Positions 1 to 9,799 of a DNA stretch of 64,000 nucleotides are shown here, in pieces. The DNA is from Staphylococcus shinii. Its GTDB lineage: Bacteria; Bacillota; Bacilli; Staphylococcales; Staphylococcaceae. Position numbers and translations under genes: made by a program. The stretch spans positions 310,001 through 374,000 of the forward strand of contig NZ_JAGEVL010000001.1 in the NCBI RefSeq assembly GCF_017583065.1, written 5' to 3'. Every line of letters begins with the position of its first letter. Within the stretch, counting starts at the first letter, position 1. The notes beneath the pieces are model-generated. The model ran no database searches and was not told where the DNA came from. It was given only the letters and a program-made list of their open reading frames with translations.

Positions 1-851
1 AACAAGAAGGAAGCTTAATTGATGAAGTCAAAAAGCAGCTTGAAAAGTTAGACGTACAAAATGTTGGATTTGAAGGCAACTTAGTCAGCTACGATACATA
101 TCTTCAATTGAGTAAATCATACATTAGTTTAATTAGTATTTCAGGTATGATAGAAAAAATACGTGAAGTTAAAGATGAATCAGAAATTGAGTTGATCCAA
201 AAAGCAGCAGATATAGTTGATGAAGCATATGAATATATTTTAACTGTGGCAAAAGCTGGTATGACTGAACAGCAACTAAAAGCAAAATTAGAAAGTAAAA
301 TGTTAGAACTAGGTGCTGAAGGAACTTCATTTGAAACAATTGTAGCTTCTGGTGAACGTGGTGCGCTACCTCATGGTGTTGCTAGTGATAAAGTTATAAA
401 TTCAGGAGAATTAATTACATTAGATTTCGGTGCATATTACAAAGGGTATTCATCAGACATCACTCGTACATTTGCGATAGGTGAGCCTGATCCAAAACTC
501 AAAGAAATATATAATATTGTGTTAGAGGCAAACCAAAAAGGCATTGACGCCGCTAAAAAAGGTATAACTGGTAAAGCATTAGATGCTATCGCTAGAGATT
601 ATATAACCGAAAAAGGTTATGGTGAGGCGTTTGGACATTCGCTTGGTCATGGTATTGGATTAGACGTTCACGAAGGTCCTAACCTTTCTAGGAAATCAGA
701 TACGCCATTAGATATAAATAATTGTGTTACAATTGAACCTGGTATATATTTAGATGGATTAGGTGGCGTTCGTATTGAAGATGACATTTTAATTAAAGAA
801 AATGGCTGTGAACGCTTTACTAAATCTCCCAAAAACCTTATTATTTTATAG
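1..851 (+). CDS. Xaa-Pro dipeptidase / aminopeptidase P family (M24), 5' end cut off
   Basis: The reading frame is open from base 3, so the true start lies before the window; about 282 residues are visible. The pita-bread metallopeptidase fold is shown by the ordered metal-ligand motifs LDFGA and SSDITRT (two Asp), GHGIG (His), TIEPGIY (Glu) and VRIEDD (Glu), all present. The visible N-terminal part would be the end of the creatinase-like N domain. M24B enzymes of this type release proline from the second position of cytosolic peptides. It sits 28 bp before efp, the usual Firmicutes arrangement, probably one operon. Family assignment is firm; dipeptidase versus aminopeptidase cannot be settled because the N domain is incomplete. 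Confidence 0.93.
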   Translation, partial: QEGSLIDEVKKQLEKLDVQNVGFEGNLVSYDTYLQLSKSYISLISISGMIEKIREVKDESEIELIQKAADIVDEAYEYILTVAKAGMTEQQLKAKLESKMLELGAEGTSFETIVASGERGALPHGVASDKVINSGELITLDFGAYYKGYSSDITRTFAIGEPDPKLKEIYNIVLEANQKGIDAAKKGITGKALDAIARDYITEKGYGEAFGHSLGHGIGLDVHEGPNLSRKSDTPLDINNCVTIEPGIYLDGLGGVRIEDDILIKENGCERFTKSPKNLIIL

Positions 852-879
852 AAGACCTTATAATTGAGGAGGAAACTGA

Positions 880-1437
880 ATGATTTCGGTTAATGATTTT
901 AAAACAGGCTTAACAATATCAGTAGATAATGGCATTTGGAAAGTTTTAGATTTCCAACATGTTAAACCAGGAAAAGGTTCTGCGTTTGTACGTTCTAAGC
1001 TACGTAATTTAAGAACTGGTTCGATTCAAGAGAAAACATTCAGAGGTGGCGAAAAAGTAGAAACTGCTATGATTGAGAATCGTCGTATGCAATATCTATA
1101 TGCCGATGGAGATACGCATGTTTTCATGGATAATCAAACATTTGATCAAACAGAGCTACAAGGAGATTATTTACAACACGAATTAAATTTCTTAAAAGCA
1201 AATATGGAAGTCCAAATTCAAACTTACGGTAATGAAACACTTGGCGTTGAATTACCAAAAACAGTTGAACTTGTAGTAACAGAAACTGAACCAGGTATTA
1301 AAGGCGACACAGCAAATGGTGCCACTAAATCTGCTACAGTAGAAACAGGATATACATTAAATGTCCCTTTATTTGTTAATGAAGGTGACACACTTGTAAT
1401 TAATACTGGTGACGGCAGTTACATTTCTAGAGCCTAA
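880..1437 (+). CDS. efp: Translation elongation factor P
   Basis: The 185-residue protein has the usual EF-P length and three beta-barrel layout. EF-P binds between the ribosomal P and E sites and relieves stalling at polyproline stretches. The tip loop has PGKGSAFVR with Lys32, the position modified in Bacillus EF-P. The C-terminal signature [16 protein letters not shown] is present. A strong ribosome binding site (GAGGAGG) precedes the ATG. It follows the M24 peptidase closely and is ended by a perfect hairpin terminator. Confidence 0.98.
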   Translation: MISVNDFKTGLTISVDNGIWKVLDFQHVKPGKGSAFVRSKLRNLRTGSIQEKTFRGGEKVETAMIENRRMQYLYADGDTHVFMDNQTFDQTELQGDYLQHELNFLKANMEVQIQTYGNETLGVELPKTVELVVTETEPGIKGDTANGATKSATVETGYTLNVPLFVNEGDTLVINTGDGSYISRA

Positions 1438-1480
1438 TATTTTTATTATTTAAAAATGACATGTACTTAAAGTAATGAGT

Positions 1481-1513
1481 AAAAACCTTTCCAATATATT
1501 GGAAAGGTTTTTT
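1481..1513 (+). terminator. Rho-independent terminator after efp
   Basis: The arms AAAACCTTTCCAATA and TATTGGAAAGGTTTT are perfectly complementary and run into a T tract. It is 44 bp after the efp stop. Confidence 0.9.
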
Positions 1514-1980
1514 ATGGTTATTATAAATATAAAAGGTTATATTAGATAATATAATGTTTATGAATACTATAATTTCTATAATTAAACTGTTAAATTATAA
1601 ATACTTAACTTTATATTTAATGTTCAATTTGAGTATGATTTAGTGCGTTCAAGTGCGCGATAAATCAAATGAAGTGTGTTGAACTATTATCAAGCCTAAA
1701 GTATCATTAATAACAATGTATTTATAGTGTAAGTTACATATGAATAAGAAAGGCTAAGTTACAATATTTTTATTTAATATAAAGATTTCATTTCTTTATT
1801 GATTAATCAAAGACAACACATCTTATTTATAAATTTAAGGTTTTTGCAAACTTATAGGCATATAGTACACGATAAAAGTTAATCAGTTTATTATAGAAAG
1901 TATGTATATGCTTGAATTGAACATATCACTAAAGTAAAATAAACTAGGTAAATGAAAACAATCTGAAGGAGTCAGTATTT
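1514..1980. other. Long intergenic leader before accB
   Basis: These 467 bp are AT-rich and carry no convincing ORF with a ribosome binding site. They hold an imperfect nested hairpin at 1622-1684 (see findings). A ribosome binding site (GAAGGAG) lies just before accB. The length is unusual for this compact region, so a long 5' untranslated leader or an unannotated small RNA is possible; nothing identifies it as a known riboswitch. Confidence 0.5.
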
Positions 1981-2472
1981 ATGAATTTTAAAGAAATTAA
2001 AGAATTAATAGAAATTCTTGACCAATCTAGCTTGACTGAAATTAATATTGAGGACAAAGGTAATATTTTAAATTTAAAAAAAGAAAAAGAAACTGAAATT
2101 ATAACACCTCAAATTTCACAACAACCGATGCAACAAATAACACCACAACAAGGCGTGGCATCAACTCCTGCAGGAACACAAGGCGCTGATGAAACAAGCA
2201 CAAATAATAACGCAAACACTAATGCAGTAGAAGATAACTTACAAACTATTAATGCCCCAATGGTTGGTACGTTTTACAAATCACCGTCTCCAGAAGAAAG
2301 TGCTTACGTGCAAGTTGGAGATTCTGTAACAAATGATTCAACAGTATGTATATTAGAAGCTATGAAATTATTCAATGAAATACAAGCCGAAGTCAGCGGT
2401 GAAATTGCTGAAATCTTAGTAGAAGACGGTCAAATGGTAGAGTATGGCCAACCGTTATTTAAGGTAAAATAA
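1981..2472 (+). CDS. accB: Acetyl-CoA carboxylase biotin carboxyl carrier protein
   Basis: This 163-residue carrier subunit bears the biotin that is carboxylated by AccC and then delivers CO2 to acetyl-CoA for malonyl-CoA and fatty acid synthesis. The C-terminal biotinyl domain (about 85-163) has the EAMKLF motif with Lys129 as the biotin site. A Gln/Pro/Thr/Asn-rich linker (about 40-85) joins it to a short N-terminal helix region. The stop overlaps the accC start by one base (TAATG), so the two are translationally coupled. Confidence 0.97.
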   Translation: MNFKEIKELIEILDQSSLTEINIEDKGNILNLKKEKETEIITPQISQQPMQQITPQQGVASTPAGTQGADETSTNNNANTNAVEDNLQTINAPMVGTFYKSPSPEESAYVQVGDSVTNDSTVCILEAMKLFNEIQAEVSGEIAEILVEDGQMVEYGQPLFKVK

Positions 2473-3830
2473 TGAATAAAATTTTAATAGCAAATCGAGG
2501 GGAAATTGCAGTAAGAATTATTCGTGCATGTCATGATTTAGGTTTACAAACTGTGGCTATATATTCTGAAGGAGATAAAGACGCCTTACATACTCAAATT
2601 GCTGATGAAGCATACTGCGTCGGCCCAACCCAATCTAAAGATTCTTATTTAAATATCCCAAACATTTTATCCATTGCAACATCTACAGGCTGTGACGGCA
2701 TTCATCCTGGATATGGTTTTTTAGCAGAAAATGGCGATTTTGCTGAATTATGCGATGCATGTCAACTTAAATTCATTGGACCAAGCTTTGATTCTATTCA
2801 AAAAATGGGAATCAAAGACGTAGCTAAAGAAGAAATGAAACGTGCTGCAGTACCAGTTGTTCCTGGCAGTGAGGGGCTTGTTTTAAATATTGAAGACGCG
2901 AAAAAAATTGCAAATCAAATAGGCTATCCAGTTATCATCAAAGCTACTGCCGGTGGTGGTGGCAAGGGTATTAGAGTTGCTCGTGATGAGAAAGAATTAG
3001 AAACTGGCTTTAAAATGACGCAACAAGAAGCGGAAACTGCTTTTGGTAACAGCGGTTTATACTTAGAAAAATTCATTGAGAATTTCAGACATATAGAAAT
3101 ACAAATTATGGGAGATAGCTATGGCAACGTTGTTCATTTAGGTGAACGTGATTGTACAATTCAACGTAGGATGCAAAAACTTGTTGAAGAAGCACCATCT
3201 CCAATATTAACTGAAGAAAAAAGACAAGAAATGGGTAACGCTGCAGTAAGAGCTGCAAAAGCAGTTAATTATGAAAACGCAGGTACTATTGAATTTATAT
3301 ATGACTTAGACTCTAATGAATTTTATTTTATGGAAATGAATACAAGAATTCAAGTTGAACATCCAGTTACCGAAATGGTTACAGGTGTAGACTTAGTTAA
3401 ACTACAATTGAAAATTGCAATGGGCGAAAAATTACCATTTAAACAGAAAGATATTAAAATTGAAGGACATGCAATGGAATTCAGAATTAATGCTGAAAAT
3501 CCATATAAAAACTTTATGCCTTCGCCAGGTCAAATCACTCAATATTTGGCTCCAGGTGGATTTGGCGTAAGAATTGAATCTGCATGTTATACTAATTATA
3601 CAATTCCTCCATACTATGACTCTATGGTTGCAAAACTTATTGTTCACGAACCAACTAGAGACGAAGCAATCATGACAGGTTTACGCGCACTAGGCGAATA
3701 CCTTGTATTGGGGATAGACACAACGATACCATTCCACGTTCGACTATTAAACAATGATATCTTTAGAAGTGGAGAATTTAATACTAATTTCTTAGAAACA
3801 TATAATATTATGGATGATGAATCTAATTAG
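2472..3830 (+). CDS. accC: Acetyl-CoA carboxylase, biotin carboxylase subunit
   Basis: This 452-residue ATP-grasp enzyme carboxylates the biotin of AccB using ATP and bicarbonate. Visible are the N-terminal domain (HPGYGFLAEN), the glycine-rich ATP loop GGGGKG (161-166), the catalytic ERDCTIQRR and EMNTRIQVEHPVTE segments, and the C-terminal biotin carboxylase domain. Length and motifs match AccC. It is expressed with accB upstream and followed after 12 bp by a Gls24-family gene, as in Bacillus (yqhY). Confidence 0.98.
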   Translation: MNKILIANRGEIAVRIIRACHDLGLQTVAIYSEGDKDALHTQIADEAYCVGPTQSKDSYLNIPNILSIATSTGCDGIHPGYGFLAENGDFAELCDACQLKFIGPSFDSIQKMGIKDVAKEEMKRAAVPVVPGSEGLVLNIEDAKKIANQIGYPVIIKATAGGGGKGIRVARDEKELETGFKMTQQEAETAFGNSGLYLEKFIENFRHIEIQIMGDSYGNVVHLGERDCTIQRRMQKLVEEAPSPILTEEKRQEMGNAAVRAAKAVNYENAGTIEFIYDLDSNEFYFMEMNTRIQVEHPVTEMVTGVDLVKLQLKIAMGEKLPFKQKDIKIEGHAMEFRINAENPYKNFMPSPGQITQYLAPGGFGVRIESACYTNYTIPPYYDSMVAKLIVHEPTRDEAIMTGLRALGEYLVLGIDTTIPFHVRLLNNDIFRSGEFNTNFLETYNIMDDESN

Positions 3831-3842
3831 GGGGTAAGTGAA

Positions 3843-4205
3843 ATGGTCAAAGTATCAGAGTCCACACATTCCAATTTAGGGAAAATTGAGATTGCGCCCG
3901 AAGTTTTAACAGTTATAGCAAGTATAGCAACATCTGAAATCAAAGGTATTCAAGGTCATTTTAAAGAGTTAAAACATACAAGTATTGAAAATATAAGCAA
4001 GAAACAATTAAGTAGAGGTATAAAAGTAGATACAAGAGAAGATGGCATTTATATAGATGTATATTGCACTTTGTCCTATGGAATTAATATCTCAGAAACA
4101 GCTAAAAAAATACAACAGGCTATATATAATTCATTAACAACAATGACCACAATTGAACCTAGCCAAATTAATATCCATATCACGCATATCGAACCAATAA
4201 ATTAA
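3843..4205 (+). CDS. Asp23/Gls24 family protein (YqhY-like)
   Basis: This 120-residue protein belongs to the Asp23/Gls24 (DUF322) family: it has the IAPEVL, IATSEIKGI and IYIDVYCTLSYG pattern and a C-terminal IQINIH-type strand. It has no signal peptide or membrane segment. In Bacillus the corresponding gene yqhY is cotranscribed with accBC and its loss disturbs lipid synthesis control; the same position here suggests a role linked to acetyl-CoA carboxylase. The molecular activity is unknown. Confidence 0.85.
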   Translation: MVKVSESTHSNLGKIEIAPEVLTVIASIATSEIKGIQGHFKELKHTSIENISKKQLSRGIKVDTREDGIYIDVYCTLSYGINISETAKKIQQAIYNSLTTMTTIEPSQINIHITHIEPIN

Positions 4206-4336
4206 AATTAAATAAAGCAAATTTACTTTATAAATACATTTTGTGAAAATCTGAAATAACCGTTTATTTTGAAATGCGTCCTATTTTTCTATTCACAAAT
4301 GATTTACAAATAACACTATGCTTAAGGGAGTTTATA

Positions 4337-4723
4337 ATGAGTCGTAAAGAATCGAGAACACAAGCTTTTCAAACTCTATTTCAACTTGAAATGAAAAATA
4401 ATGAATTAACTATTGATGAAGCAATTAGTTTTATTAAAGATGATAATCCTGATTTAGAATTTGATTTTATCAACTGGCTAGTAACGGGTGTAAAAGATCA
4501 TGAATCAGTCTTAGATGAAAAAATCCAACCGCATTTAAAAGATTGGACTTTAGATAGATTACTAAAATCTGACCGCATTATTTTAAGAATGTCCACTTAT
4601 GAATTGTTAAATAGTTCAACGCCACAAAAAGTAATCATCAACGAAGCTGTGGAATTAGCAAAACAATTCAGTGATGATGATCATTATAAATTTATAAATG
4701 GTGTATTGAGCAATATTGAATAA
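4337..4723 (+). CDS. nusB: Transcription antitermination factor NusB
   Basis: This 128-residue all-helical protein binds boxA RNA with ribosomal protein S10 and promotes antitermination on rRNA operons. The start at 4337 ([16 protein letters not shown]) is chosen because AAGGGAG lies at the right distance and it gives the usual NusB length; an in-frame ATG at 4274 would add 21 unrelated residues. The C-terminal signature [24 protein letters not shown] is spread over the last 35 residues. xseA follows after 14 bp. Confidence 0.97.
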   Translation: MSRKESRTQAFQTLFQLEMKNNELTIDEAISFIKDDNPDLEFDFINWLVTGVKDHESVLDEKIQPHLKDWTLDRLLKSDRIILRMSTYELLNSSTPQKVIINEAVELAKQFSDDDHYKFINGVLSNIE

Positions 4724-4737
4724 AAGAGTGATATAAC

Positions 4738-6078
4738 ATGACAGAATATTTGAGTGTATCAACACTTACTAAATATATTAAGTATAAATTTGATCAAGAC
4801 CCACACTTACAATCCGTTTTAATTAAAGGAGAATTGTCTAATTTTAAAAAGCATAGTAGTGGTCATCTCTATTTCAACGTCAAAGATAACAATAGTGTTA
4901 TTAGTGCAATGATGTTTAAAGGAAGTGCCTCGAAAATTGATTTTGAACCTAAAGAAGGTGACGAAGTGCTTTTAGAAGCGCGCGTGTCAGTATACGAACG
5001 CCGTGGGAATTATCAAATTTATGTCAATAAAATGCATTTAGATGGCGTTGGTAACCTATACCAAAGATTAGAACAACTAAAGAAAAAACTTACTAAAGAG
5101 GGTTATTTTGATCAAAATAACAAAAAACCCATACCTAAGTTTCCTAAGAAGATTGCAGTATTAACAGCAGGCACAGGTGCAGCAATTAGAGATATTCATA
5201 CTACAATCAACAGTAGATACCCTTTAGCAGAACAAATACAGATCAGTACCCTTGTACAAGGTGAACAAGCGAAAAATGATATTATTAATAATATACAACA
5301 GGCTGATGAAATAGGTGTCGACACAATAATTATTGGGCGCGGCGGAGGTTCTATTGAAGACTTATGGAACTTTAATGAAGAGGATGTTGTTAAAGCAATA
5401 TACGCATGTACTACGCCTATCATTTCCGCAGTTGGCCATGAAACCGATTTTACACTCAGTGATTTTGTTGCAGATATTCGTGCAGCTACGCCAACACAAG
5501 CAGCAGTTATGGCTACACCAGATCAATATGAATTACGTCAATACTTACAACAAATAAATTTATCACTTACACGTTTTATAAAACAGCATTTACAACAACA
5601 AAGAAAACATTTAGAACATGTATCATCTTATTACAAATTTCAAACGCCAACATTGTTGTATGATCAACAAATTCAAAAACGAGATGATTTAGAAAAACAA
5701 CTTAATTTATCGATGAATTTAGCAATTAAAAATCATCAACAGCAATTACAACTATTATTGAATAAGTTTAATCTTAAAGGTTTTAAACAAAATATAAATA
5801 GAGAACAATTAACAAACGCTCAAAAGCGAGATGATTTAAATAAAGTTATGAATAATTTTATTCACAACCAAAAAAATAATTTAGCTAGAAAATTAGAAAG
5901 TCTTAATAATTTGAGTCCTACAAATACCATGTTACGTGGTTATACAATTGTTAACAAGGATAATAACGTTATTACAAGCACTAGTGATTTAGCTGAAAAT
6001 GACAACATAGTATTAACAATGAAAGATGGCGTTGTTGATGCTCAAGTTAAGAAAGTATGGTGTAATGATGAGCAATAG
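4738..6078 (+). CDS. xseA: Exodeoxyribonuclease VII large subunit
   Basis: This 446-residue subunit has an N-terminal OB fold (about 1-105) followed by the nuclease core with [25 protein letters not shown] and [17 protein letters not shown], then a Gln-rich coiled coil (about 270-400). With XseB it degrades single-stranded DNA to oligonucleotides. Its 3' end overlaps the start of xseB. Confidence 0.97.
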   Translation: MTEYLSVSTLTKYIKYKFDQDPHLQSVLIKGELSNFKKHSSGHLYFNVKDNNSVISAMMFKGSASKIDFEPKEGDEVLLEARVSVYERRGNYQIYVNKMHLDGVGNLYQRLEQLKKKLTKEGYFDQNNKKPIPKFPKKIAVLTAGTGAAIRDIHTTINSRYPLAEQIQISTLVQGEQAKNDIINNIQQADEIGVDTIIIGRGGGSIEDLWNFNEEDVVKAIYACTTPIISAVGHETDFTLSDFVADIRAATPTQAAVMATPDQYELRQYLQQINLSLTRFIKQHLQQQRKHLEHVSSYYKFQTPTLLYDQQIQKRDDLEKQLNLSMNLAIKNHQQQLQLLLNKFNLKGFKQNINREQLTNAQKRDDLNKVMNNFIHNQKNNLARKLESLNNLSPTNTMLRGYTIVNKDNNVITSTSDLAENDNIVLTMKDGVVDAQVKKVWCNDEQ

Positions 6079-6313
6079 TAATACACAAAGTTTTGAGGAA
6101 ATGATGAAAGAGTTAGAAAATATCGTACAAAAGCTTGATAATGAAAATGTATCATTAGAAGAATCTCTAAACTTGTATCAACGTGGCATGAAATTATCAG
6201 CAACTTGCGATGAAACATTAAAAGACGCCGAAAAGAAAGTCAATGAATTAATGGCAGATGAGCAAACTGTTAATAATGATGATGTCGTGAAGGAAGATAA
6301 TGAAAATGAATAA
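6065..6313 (+). CDS. xseB: Exodeoxyribonuclease VII small subunit
   Basis: The 82-residue helical protein has the XseB pattern [29 protein letters not shown] and [10 protein letters not shown], followed by an acidic tail. Two adjacent ATGs (6065 and 6068) are possible; AAGAAAG upstream favours either over the more distant 6026 ATG. It overlaps xseA by 14 bp and ispA by a few bases, a tight coupled operon. Confidence 0.95.
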   Translation: MMSNSNTQSFEEMMKELENIVQKLDNENVSLEESLNLYQRGMKLSATCDETLKDAEKKVNELMADEQTVNNDDVVKEDNENE

Positions 6314-7190
6314 AAAAATGGAAAACTTAACAAAGGAAGTTAACCAACTATTATCCGAAGCGATTCCGAATTCAGATTTAAATACAAATTTAGAAGAAAG
6401 TATGCGTTACTCATTAGAAGCTGGTGGAAAGCGTATTAGACCAGTGTTATTGCTTTTAACATTGGATATGCTATCCAATGATTATAGAGCTGGACTTTCT
6501 TCAGCACTTGGCTTAGAAATGATTCATACTTATTCTTTAATACACGACGATTTACCACCAATGGATAACGATGATTATCGCAGAGGTAAACTTACAAATC
6601 ACAAAGTATTTGGTGAGTGGAAAGCAATATTAGCTGGTGATGCACTCTTAACCAAAGCATTTGATATTATTGTGAATGATGAATCAGTCGATGATACTTC
6701 TAAAGTCAAATTACTTAAACGTTTAGCTTTTGCTAGTGGACATTTAGGTATGGTAGGCGGCCAAACTCTAGATATGCAAAGCGAGGGTGAGGGCGTCAAA
6801 GTAAATATTGATACACTTGAACAAATTCATAACGCCAAAACAGGGGCGTTGCTCAAATTTGCAGTGATGGCCGCAGTAGATATTGCAAAGCCTGAATCAA
6901 ATGTTGCTGATGCATTAGAATCATTTAGTGAACACTTAGGATTAATGTTCCAAATTAAAGATGATTTATTAGACGTATATGGCGATGAAGCGAAGTTAGG
7001 TAAAGCAGTTGGTAGTGATATTGATAACGATAAGAGTACATATGTATCATTATTGGGGCAACAAGGAGCCGAGGAAAAAATGACATATCATACCCAAGAA
7101 GCTTATGATTGTCTAAAACAATTACCAGATAAGTACAATATCGAAAATTTAACATATATTATTGAATTATTTAATAATCGTGAATCTTAA
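6306..7190 (+). CDS. ispA: Polyprenyl synthetase, geranyl/farnesyl diphosphate synthase
   Basis: This 294-residue trans-prenyltransferase condenses isopentenyl diphosphate with allylic diphosphates, probably giving farnesyl diphosphate for HepS and undecaprenyl synthesis. The first Asp-rich motif is [10 protein letters not shown] (DDxxxxD type, typical of bacterial FPP synthases) and the second is [16 protein letters not shown] is present near the N-terminus. The 6306 ATG is preferred over 6300 because AGGAAG (6291-6296) is only 3 bases from 6300 but 9 from 6306. The exact product chain length is inferred. Confidence 0.94.
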   Translation: MNKKMENLTKEVNQLLSEAIPNSDLNTNLEESMRYSLEAGGKRIRPVLLLLTLDMLSNDYRAGLSSALGLEMIHTYSLIHDDLPPMDNDDYRRGKLTNHKVFGEWKAILAGDALLTKAFDIIVNDESVDDTSKVKLLKRLAFASGHLGMVGGQTLDMQSEGEGVKVNIDTLEQIHNAKTGALLKFAVMAAVDIAKPESNVADALESFSEHLGLMFQIKDDLLDVYGDEAKLGKAVGSDIDNDKSTYVSLLGQQGAEEKMTYHTQEAYDCLKQLPDKYNIENLTYIIELFNNRES

Positions 7191-7205
7191 TGGATTCTTG
7201 TAGAG

Positions 7206-7259
7206 GGCGAGGATACGAAATCATCTTTCAAATTTTGATTTCCATTCCGTCCTCTTTTT
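7206..7259 (+). terminator. Probable terminator after ispA
   Basis: An interrupted stem pairs GAGGA with TCCTC and GAAATC with GATTTC, followed by TTTTT. The internal loop makes it weaker than the other terminators in the window. Confidence 0.6.
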
Positions 7260-7571
7260 AATTACGGTTAATATTCACTATAAAAAGAAAGTTAATATAA
7301 ACTTCGTTTGGTGAGAGTTTAAACTGAATTTAGAAAACAAGGGTAATTTTTAATTATTAGTTTATCACATACTATTCAATAATTATTCATTACTTTTATA
7401 ATTATCATTGTCATACAACAGTTATTTAAATATATTTAACGCCGTTACTTCACCTTTGACATGCAGATTTATCGTTTTCATTTAAGTAATATTTCAACTA
7501 TCTTTAGTAGTAGTATTTATATGCATGTGTTAAAATAAATGTATAAATATTCGTTTATAGAGGTGCTATAT
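7260..7571. other. Intergenic region before argR
   Basis: This 312-bp AT-rich stretch has no supported gene. In Bacillus dxs and the tlyA-like yqxC lie between ispA and ahrC; neither is here. The last part holds the argR promoter, with an extended -10 (TGTGTTAAAAT, about 7526-7536) and a possible ARG box just downstream. Confidence 0.5.
7540..7556. promoter_or_regulatory. Possible ARG box (ArgR autoregulation)
   Basis: TGTATAAATATTCGTTT loosely resembles the Bacillus ARG-box pattern and would overlap the likely transcription start of argR. In AT-rich DNA such a match is weak evidence; the call rests mainly on position. Confidence 0.25.
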
Positions 7572-8024
7572 ATGGCTAAAAAATCAGTAAGACATATTAA
7601 AATTAGAGAAATAATTTCAAACGAAAAAATCGAAACACAAGATGAATTAGTAAAACGATTAAATGAGTACGAATTAAATGTCACTCAAGCTACAGTTTCC
7701 AGAGACATTAAAGAATTACAATTGATAAAAGTCCCCACACCAACAGGACAGTATGTTTATAGTTTGCCAAATGATAGAAAATATCATCCTCTAGAAAAAC
7801 TGGGCCGTTATTTAATGGATTCTTTTGTAAATATAGATGGCACAGGTAACCTATTAGTTTTAAAAACATTGCCGGGAAACGCTCAATCAATCGGTGCAAT
7901 CTTAGATCAAATTGATTGGGAGGAAGTTTTAGGTACTATTTGTGGTGATGATACTTGTTTAATTATCTGTAGAGATGAGTTAGCAAGCGAAAAAATCAAA
8001 ACGCGCATCTTTAATTTATTATAA
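7572..8024 (+). CDS. argR: Arginine repressor
   Basis: This 150-residue regulator has an N-terminal winged helix ([12 protein letters not shown]) and a C-terminal arginine-binding oligomerisation domain with GTICGDDT. It controls arginine synthesis and breakdown as an arginine-bound hexamer. The start at 7572 ([14 protein letters not shown]) follows AGAGGTG and gives the normal family length; the in-frame ATG at 7539 would add 11 residues. recN follows after 22 bp, the conserved ahrC-recN order of Firmicutes. Confidence 0.96.
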   Translation: MAKKSVRHIKIREIISNEKIETQDELVKRLNEYELNVTQATVSRDIKELQLIKVPTPTGQYVYSLPNDRKYHPLEKLGRYLMDSFVNIDGTGNLLVLKTLPGNAQSIGAILDQIDWEEVLGTICGDDTCLIICRDELASEKIKTRIFNLL

Positions 8025-8046
8025 GTGTAAGGAAGTGTTTAGAAGG

Positions 8047-9723
8047 ATGCTACAGACTTTATCTATCAAACAATTTGCAATCATTGATGAACTAGAAGTT
8101 CATTTTGGCGATGGCTTAACAGTATTAAGTGGTGAAACTGGCGCAGGTAAATCAATTATTATCGACGCCATTGGACAACTGATTGGTATGCGCGCGTCAT
8201 CAAATTATGTAAGGCATGGTGAAAAGAAAGCTATTATTGAAGGCATATTTGATATTGACGAAAGTAAAGAAGCCATTTCAATACTTGAAGCTTTGGATAT
8301 CGACATAGATGAAGATTTTCTATTAGTTAAAAGAGAAATTTTCAGCACTGGTAAAAGTATTTGTAGAGTTAACAATCAAATCGTCACTTTGCAAGATTTA
8401 CGTAAAATTATGCAAGAATTGTTAGATATTCATGGTCAACATGAAACACAAACTTTATTAAAACAAAAATATCATCTACAATTACTCGATAACTATGCTG
8501 AAAATCAATACAAAAGCCTACTTGAACAATACGTTGACACTTATGATCAATATAAAGCTAAAAAGAAAGAGCTTGAAGAGTTAGAATCTGCCGATCAAGC
8601 TTTATTACAACGTCTCGATTTACTTAAATTTCAGTTCGAAGAAATCCAAGAAGCAAACTTGGTTGACGGTGAAGTTACACAACTTGAATCAGACATTAAA
8701 CGTATACAAAACTCAGAAAACCTAAGTTTAGCTTTAAATAATGCGCATCTAACTTTAACTGATGAGCATGCGATTACAGACCGTCTATATGAATTGAGTA
8801 ATCAATTACAATCAATAAGCGATATTTTACCTGAAAAATATGATGAACTTAAAGAAGAAGTCGATCAATTTTACTACACTTTAGAAGATGCTAAACATCA
8901 ATTGTATGATGAATTGACTAATACTGAATTTGATGAACACTATTTAAATGAACTTGAGGCTAGAATGAACGTCTTGAATGATTTGAAAAGAAAATATGGT
9001 AAAGATATTAGTGAATTAATTAAATATCAAGACAAATTAGCGAATGAAATTAATAAAATCGAAAACTATGAAGAAAGTACTTCTCAGTTAAGACAAGAAA
9101 TTGAAAAATTATATGAAAATGTAATTAAATTAGGTTCAGAATTATCCCAAAAACGTCGTGTTGTGGCTCAAACACTTCGCGATCACATCGTGGATGAAAT
9201 TCAAAATTTACAAATGAAGGATGCTAATTTAGAAATTTCATTTAAACCTTTAGATGTTCCTAATAGAGAAGGCATTGAATTTGTAGAGTTTTTAATCAGT
9301 CCTAATAAGGGTGAACCTCTTAAAAGTTTAAATAAAATTGCATCTGGTGGGGAGCTATCGCGTATTATGCTTGCGCTTAAAACTATTTTTGTTAAAACAC
9401 GAGGACAAACGGCAATATTATTCGATGAGGTAGATTCTGGGGTTTCAGGTCAAGCAGCACAAAAAATGGCTGAAAAAATGAAAGGATTAGCCAAACATAT
9501 TCAAGTAATTTGTATTTCTCATTTGCCACAAGTAGCATCAATGAGCGATCATCATCTATTTATCAGTAAAGATTCAGTAGATGACCGAACTACTACACAT
9601 GTTCAGGAGCTTTCAGGTTCAGAACGTATAGACGAAATAGCGAGAATGATTTCAGGTGCTAGTGTAACAGATATCACACGTCAAAATGCTAAAGAAATGA
9701 TAGATCAAAATCAACATGCCTAA
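8047..9723 (+). CDS. recN: DNA repair protein RecN
   Basis: This SMC-like ATPase of 558 residues acts early in double-strand break repair. It has the Walker A GETGAGKS (about 29-36), a long central coiled coil (about 150-360), the ABC signature ASGGELSR and the Walker B segment ILFDEVDSGVSG. The ATG at 8047 (MLQTLSIKQFAIID) is preferred over a GTG at 8035 because AAGGAAG lies 11 bases before it and RecN proteins begin this way. Confidence 0.96.
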   Translation: MLQTLSIKQFAIIDELEVHFGDGLTVLSGETGAGKSIIIDAIGQLIGMRASSNYVRHGEKKAIIEGIFDIDESKEAISILEALDIDIDEDFLLVKREIFSTGKSICRVNNQIVTLQDLRKIMQELLDIHGQHETQTLLKQKYHLQLLDNYAENQYKSLLEQYVDTYDQYKAKKKELEELESADQALLQRLDLLKFQFEEIQEANLVDGEVTQLESDIKRIQNSENLSLALNNAHLTLTDEHAITDRLYELSNQLQSISDILPEKYDELKEEVDQFYYTLEDAKHQLYDELTNTEFDEHYLNELEARMNVLNDLKRKYGKDISELIKYQDKLANEINKIENYEESTSQLRQEIEKLYENVIKLGSELSQKRRVVAQTLRDHIVDEIQNLQMKDANLEISFKPLDVPNREGIEFVEFLISPNKGEPLKSLNKIASGGELSRIMLALKTIFVKTRGQTAILFDEVDSGVSGQAAQKMAEKMKGLAKHIQVICISHLPQVASMSDHHLFISKDSVDDRTTTHVQELSGSERIDEIARMISGASVTDITRQNAKEMIDQNQHA

Positions 9724-9799
9724 CGGCGTACATTTTAATTAATTATTTATAGTAATATCGAATATAATTACTTCATAAAATGAGAAAGGTGTTGATTTT

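Noticed and set aside
7397-7413. Fur-box-like ATAATTATCATTGTC in the gap before argR
   Set aside because: Only a partial match in very AT-rich DNA and far from the argR start; no iron link to argR is known.
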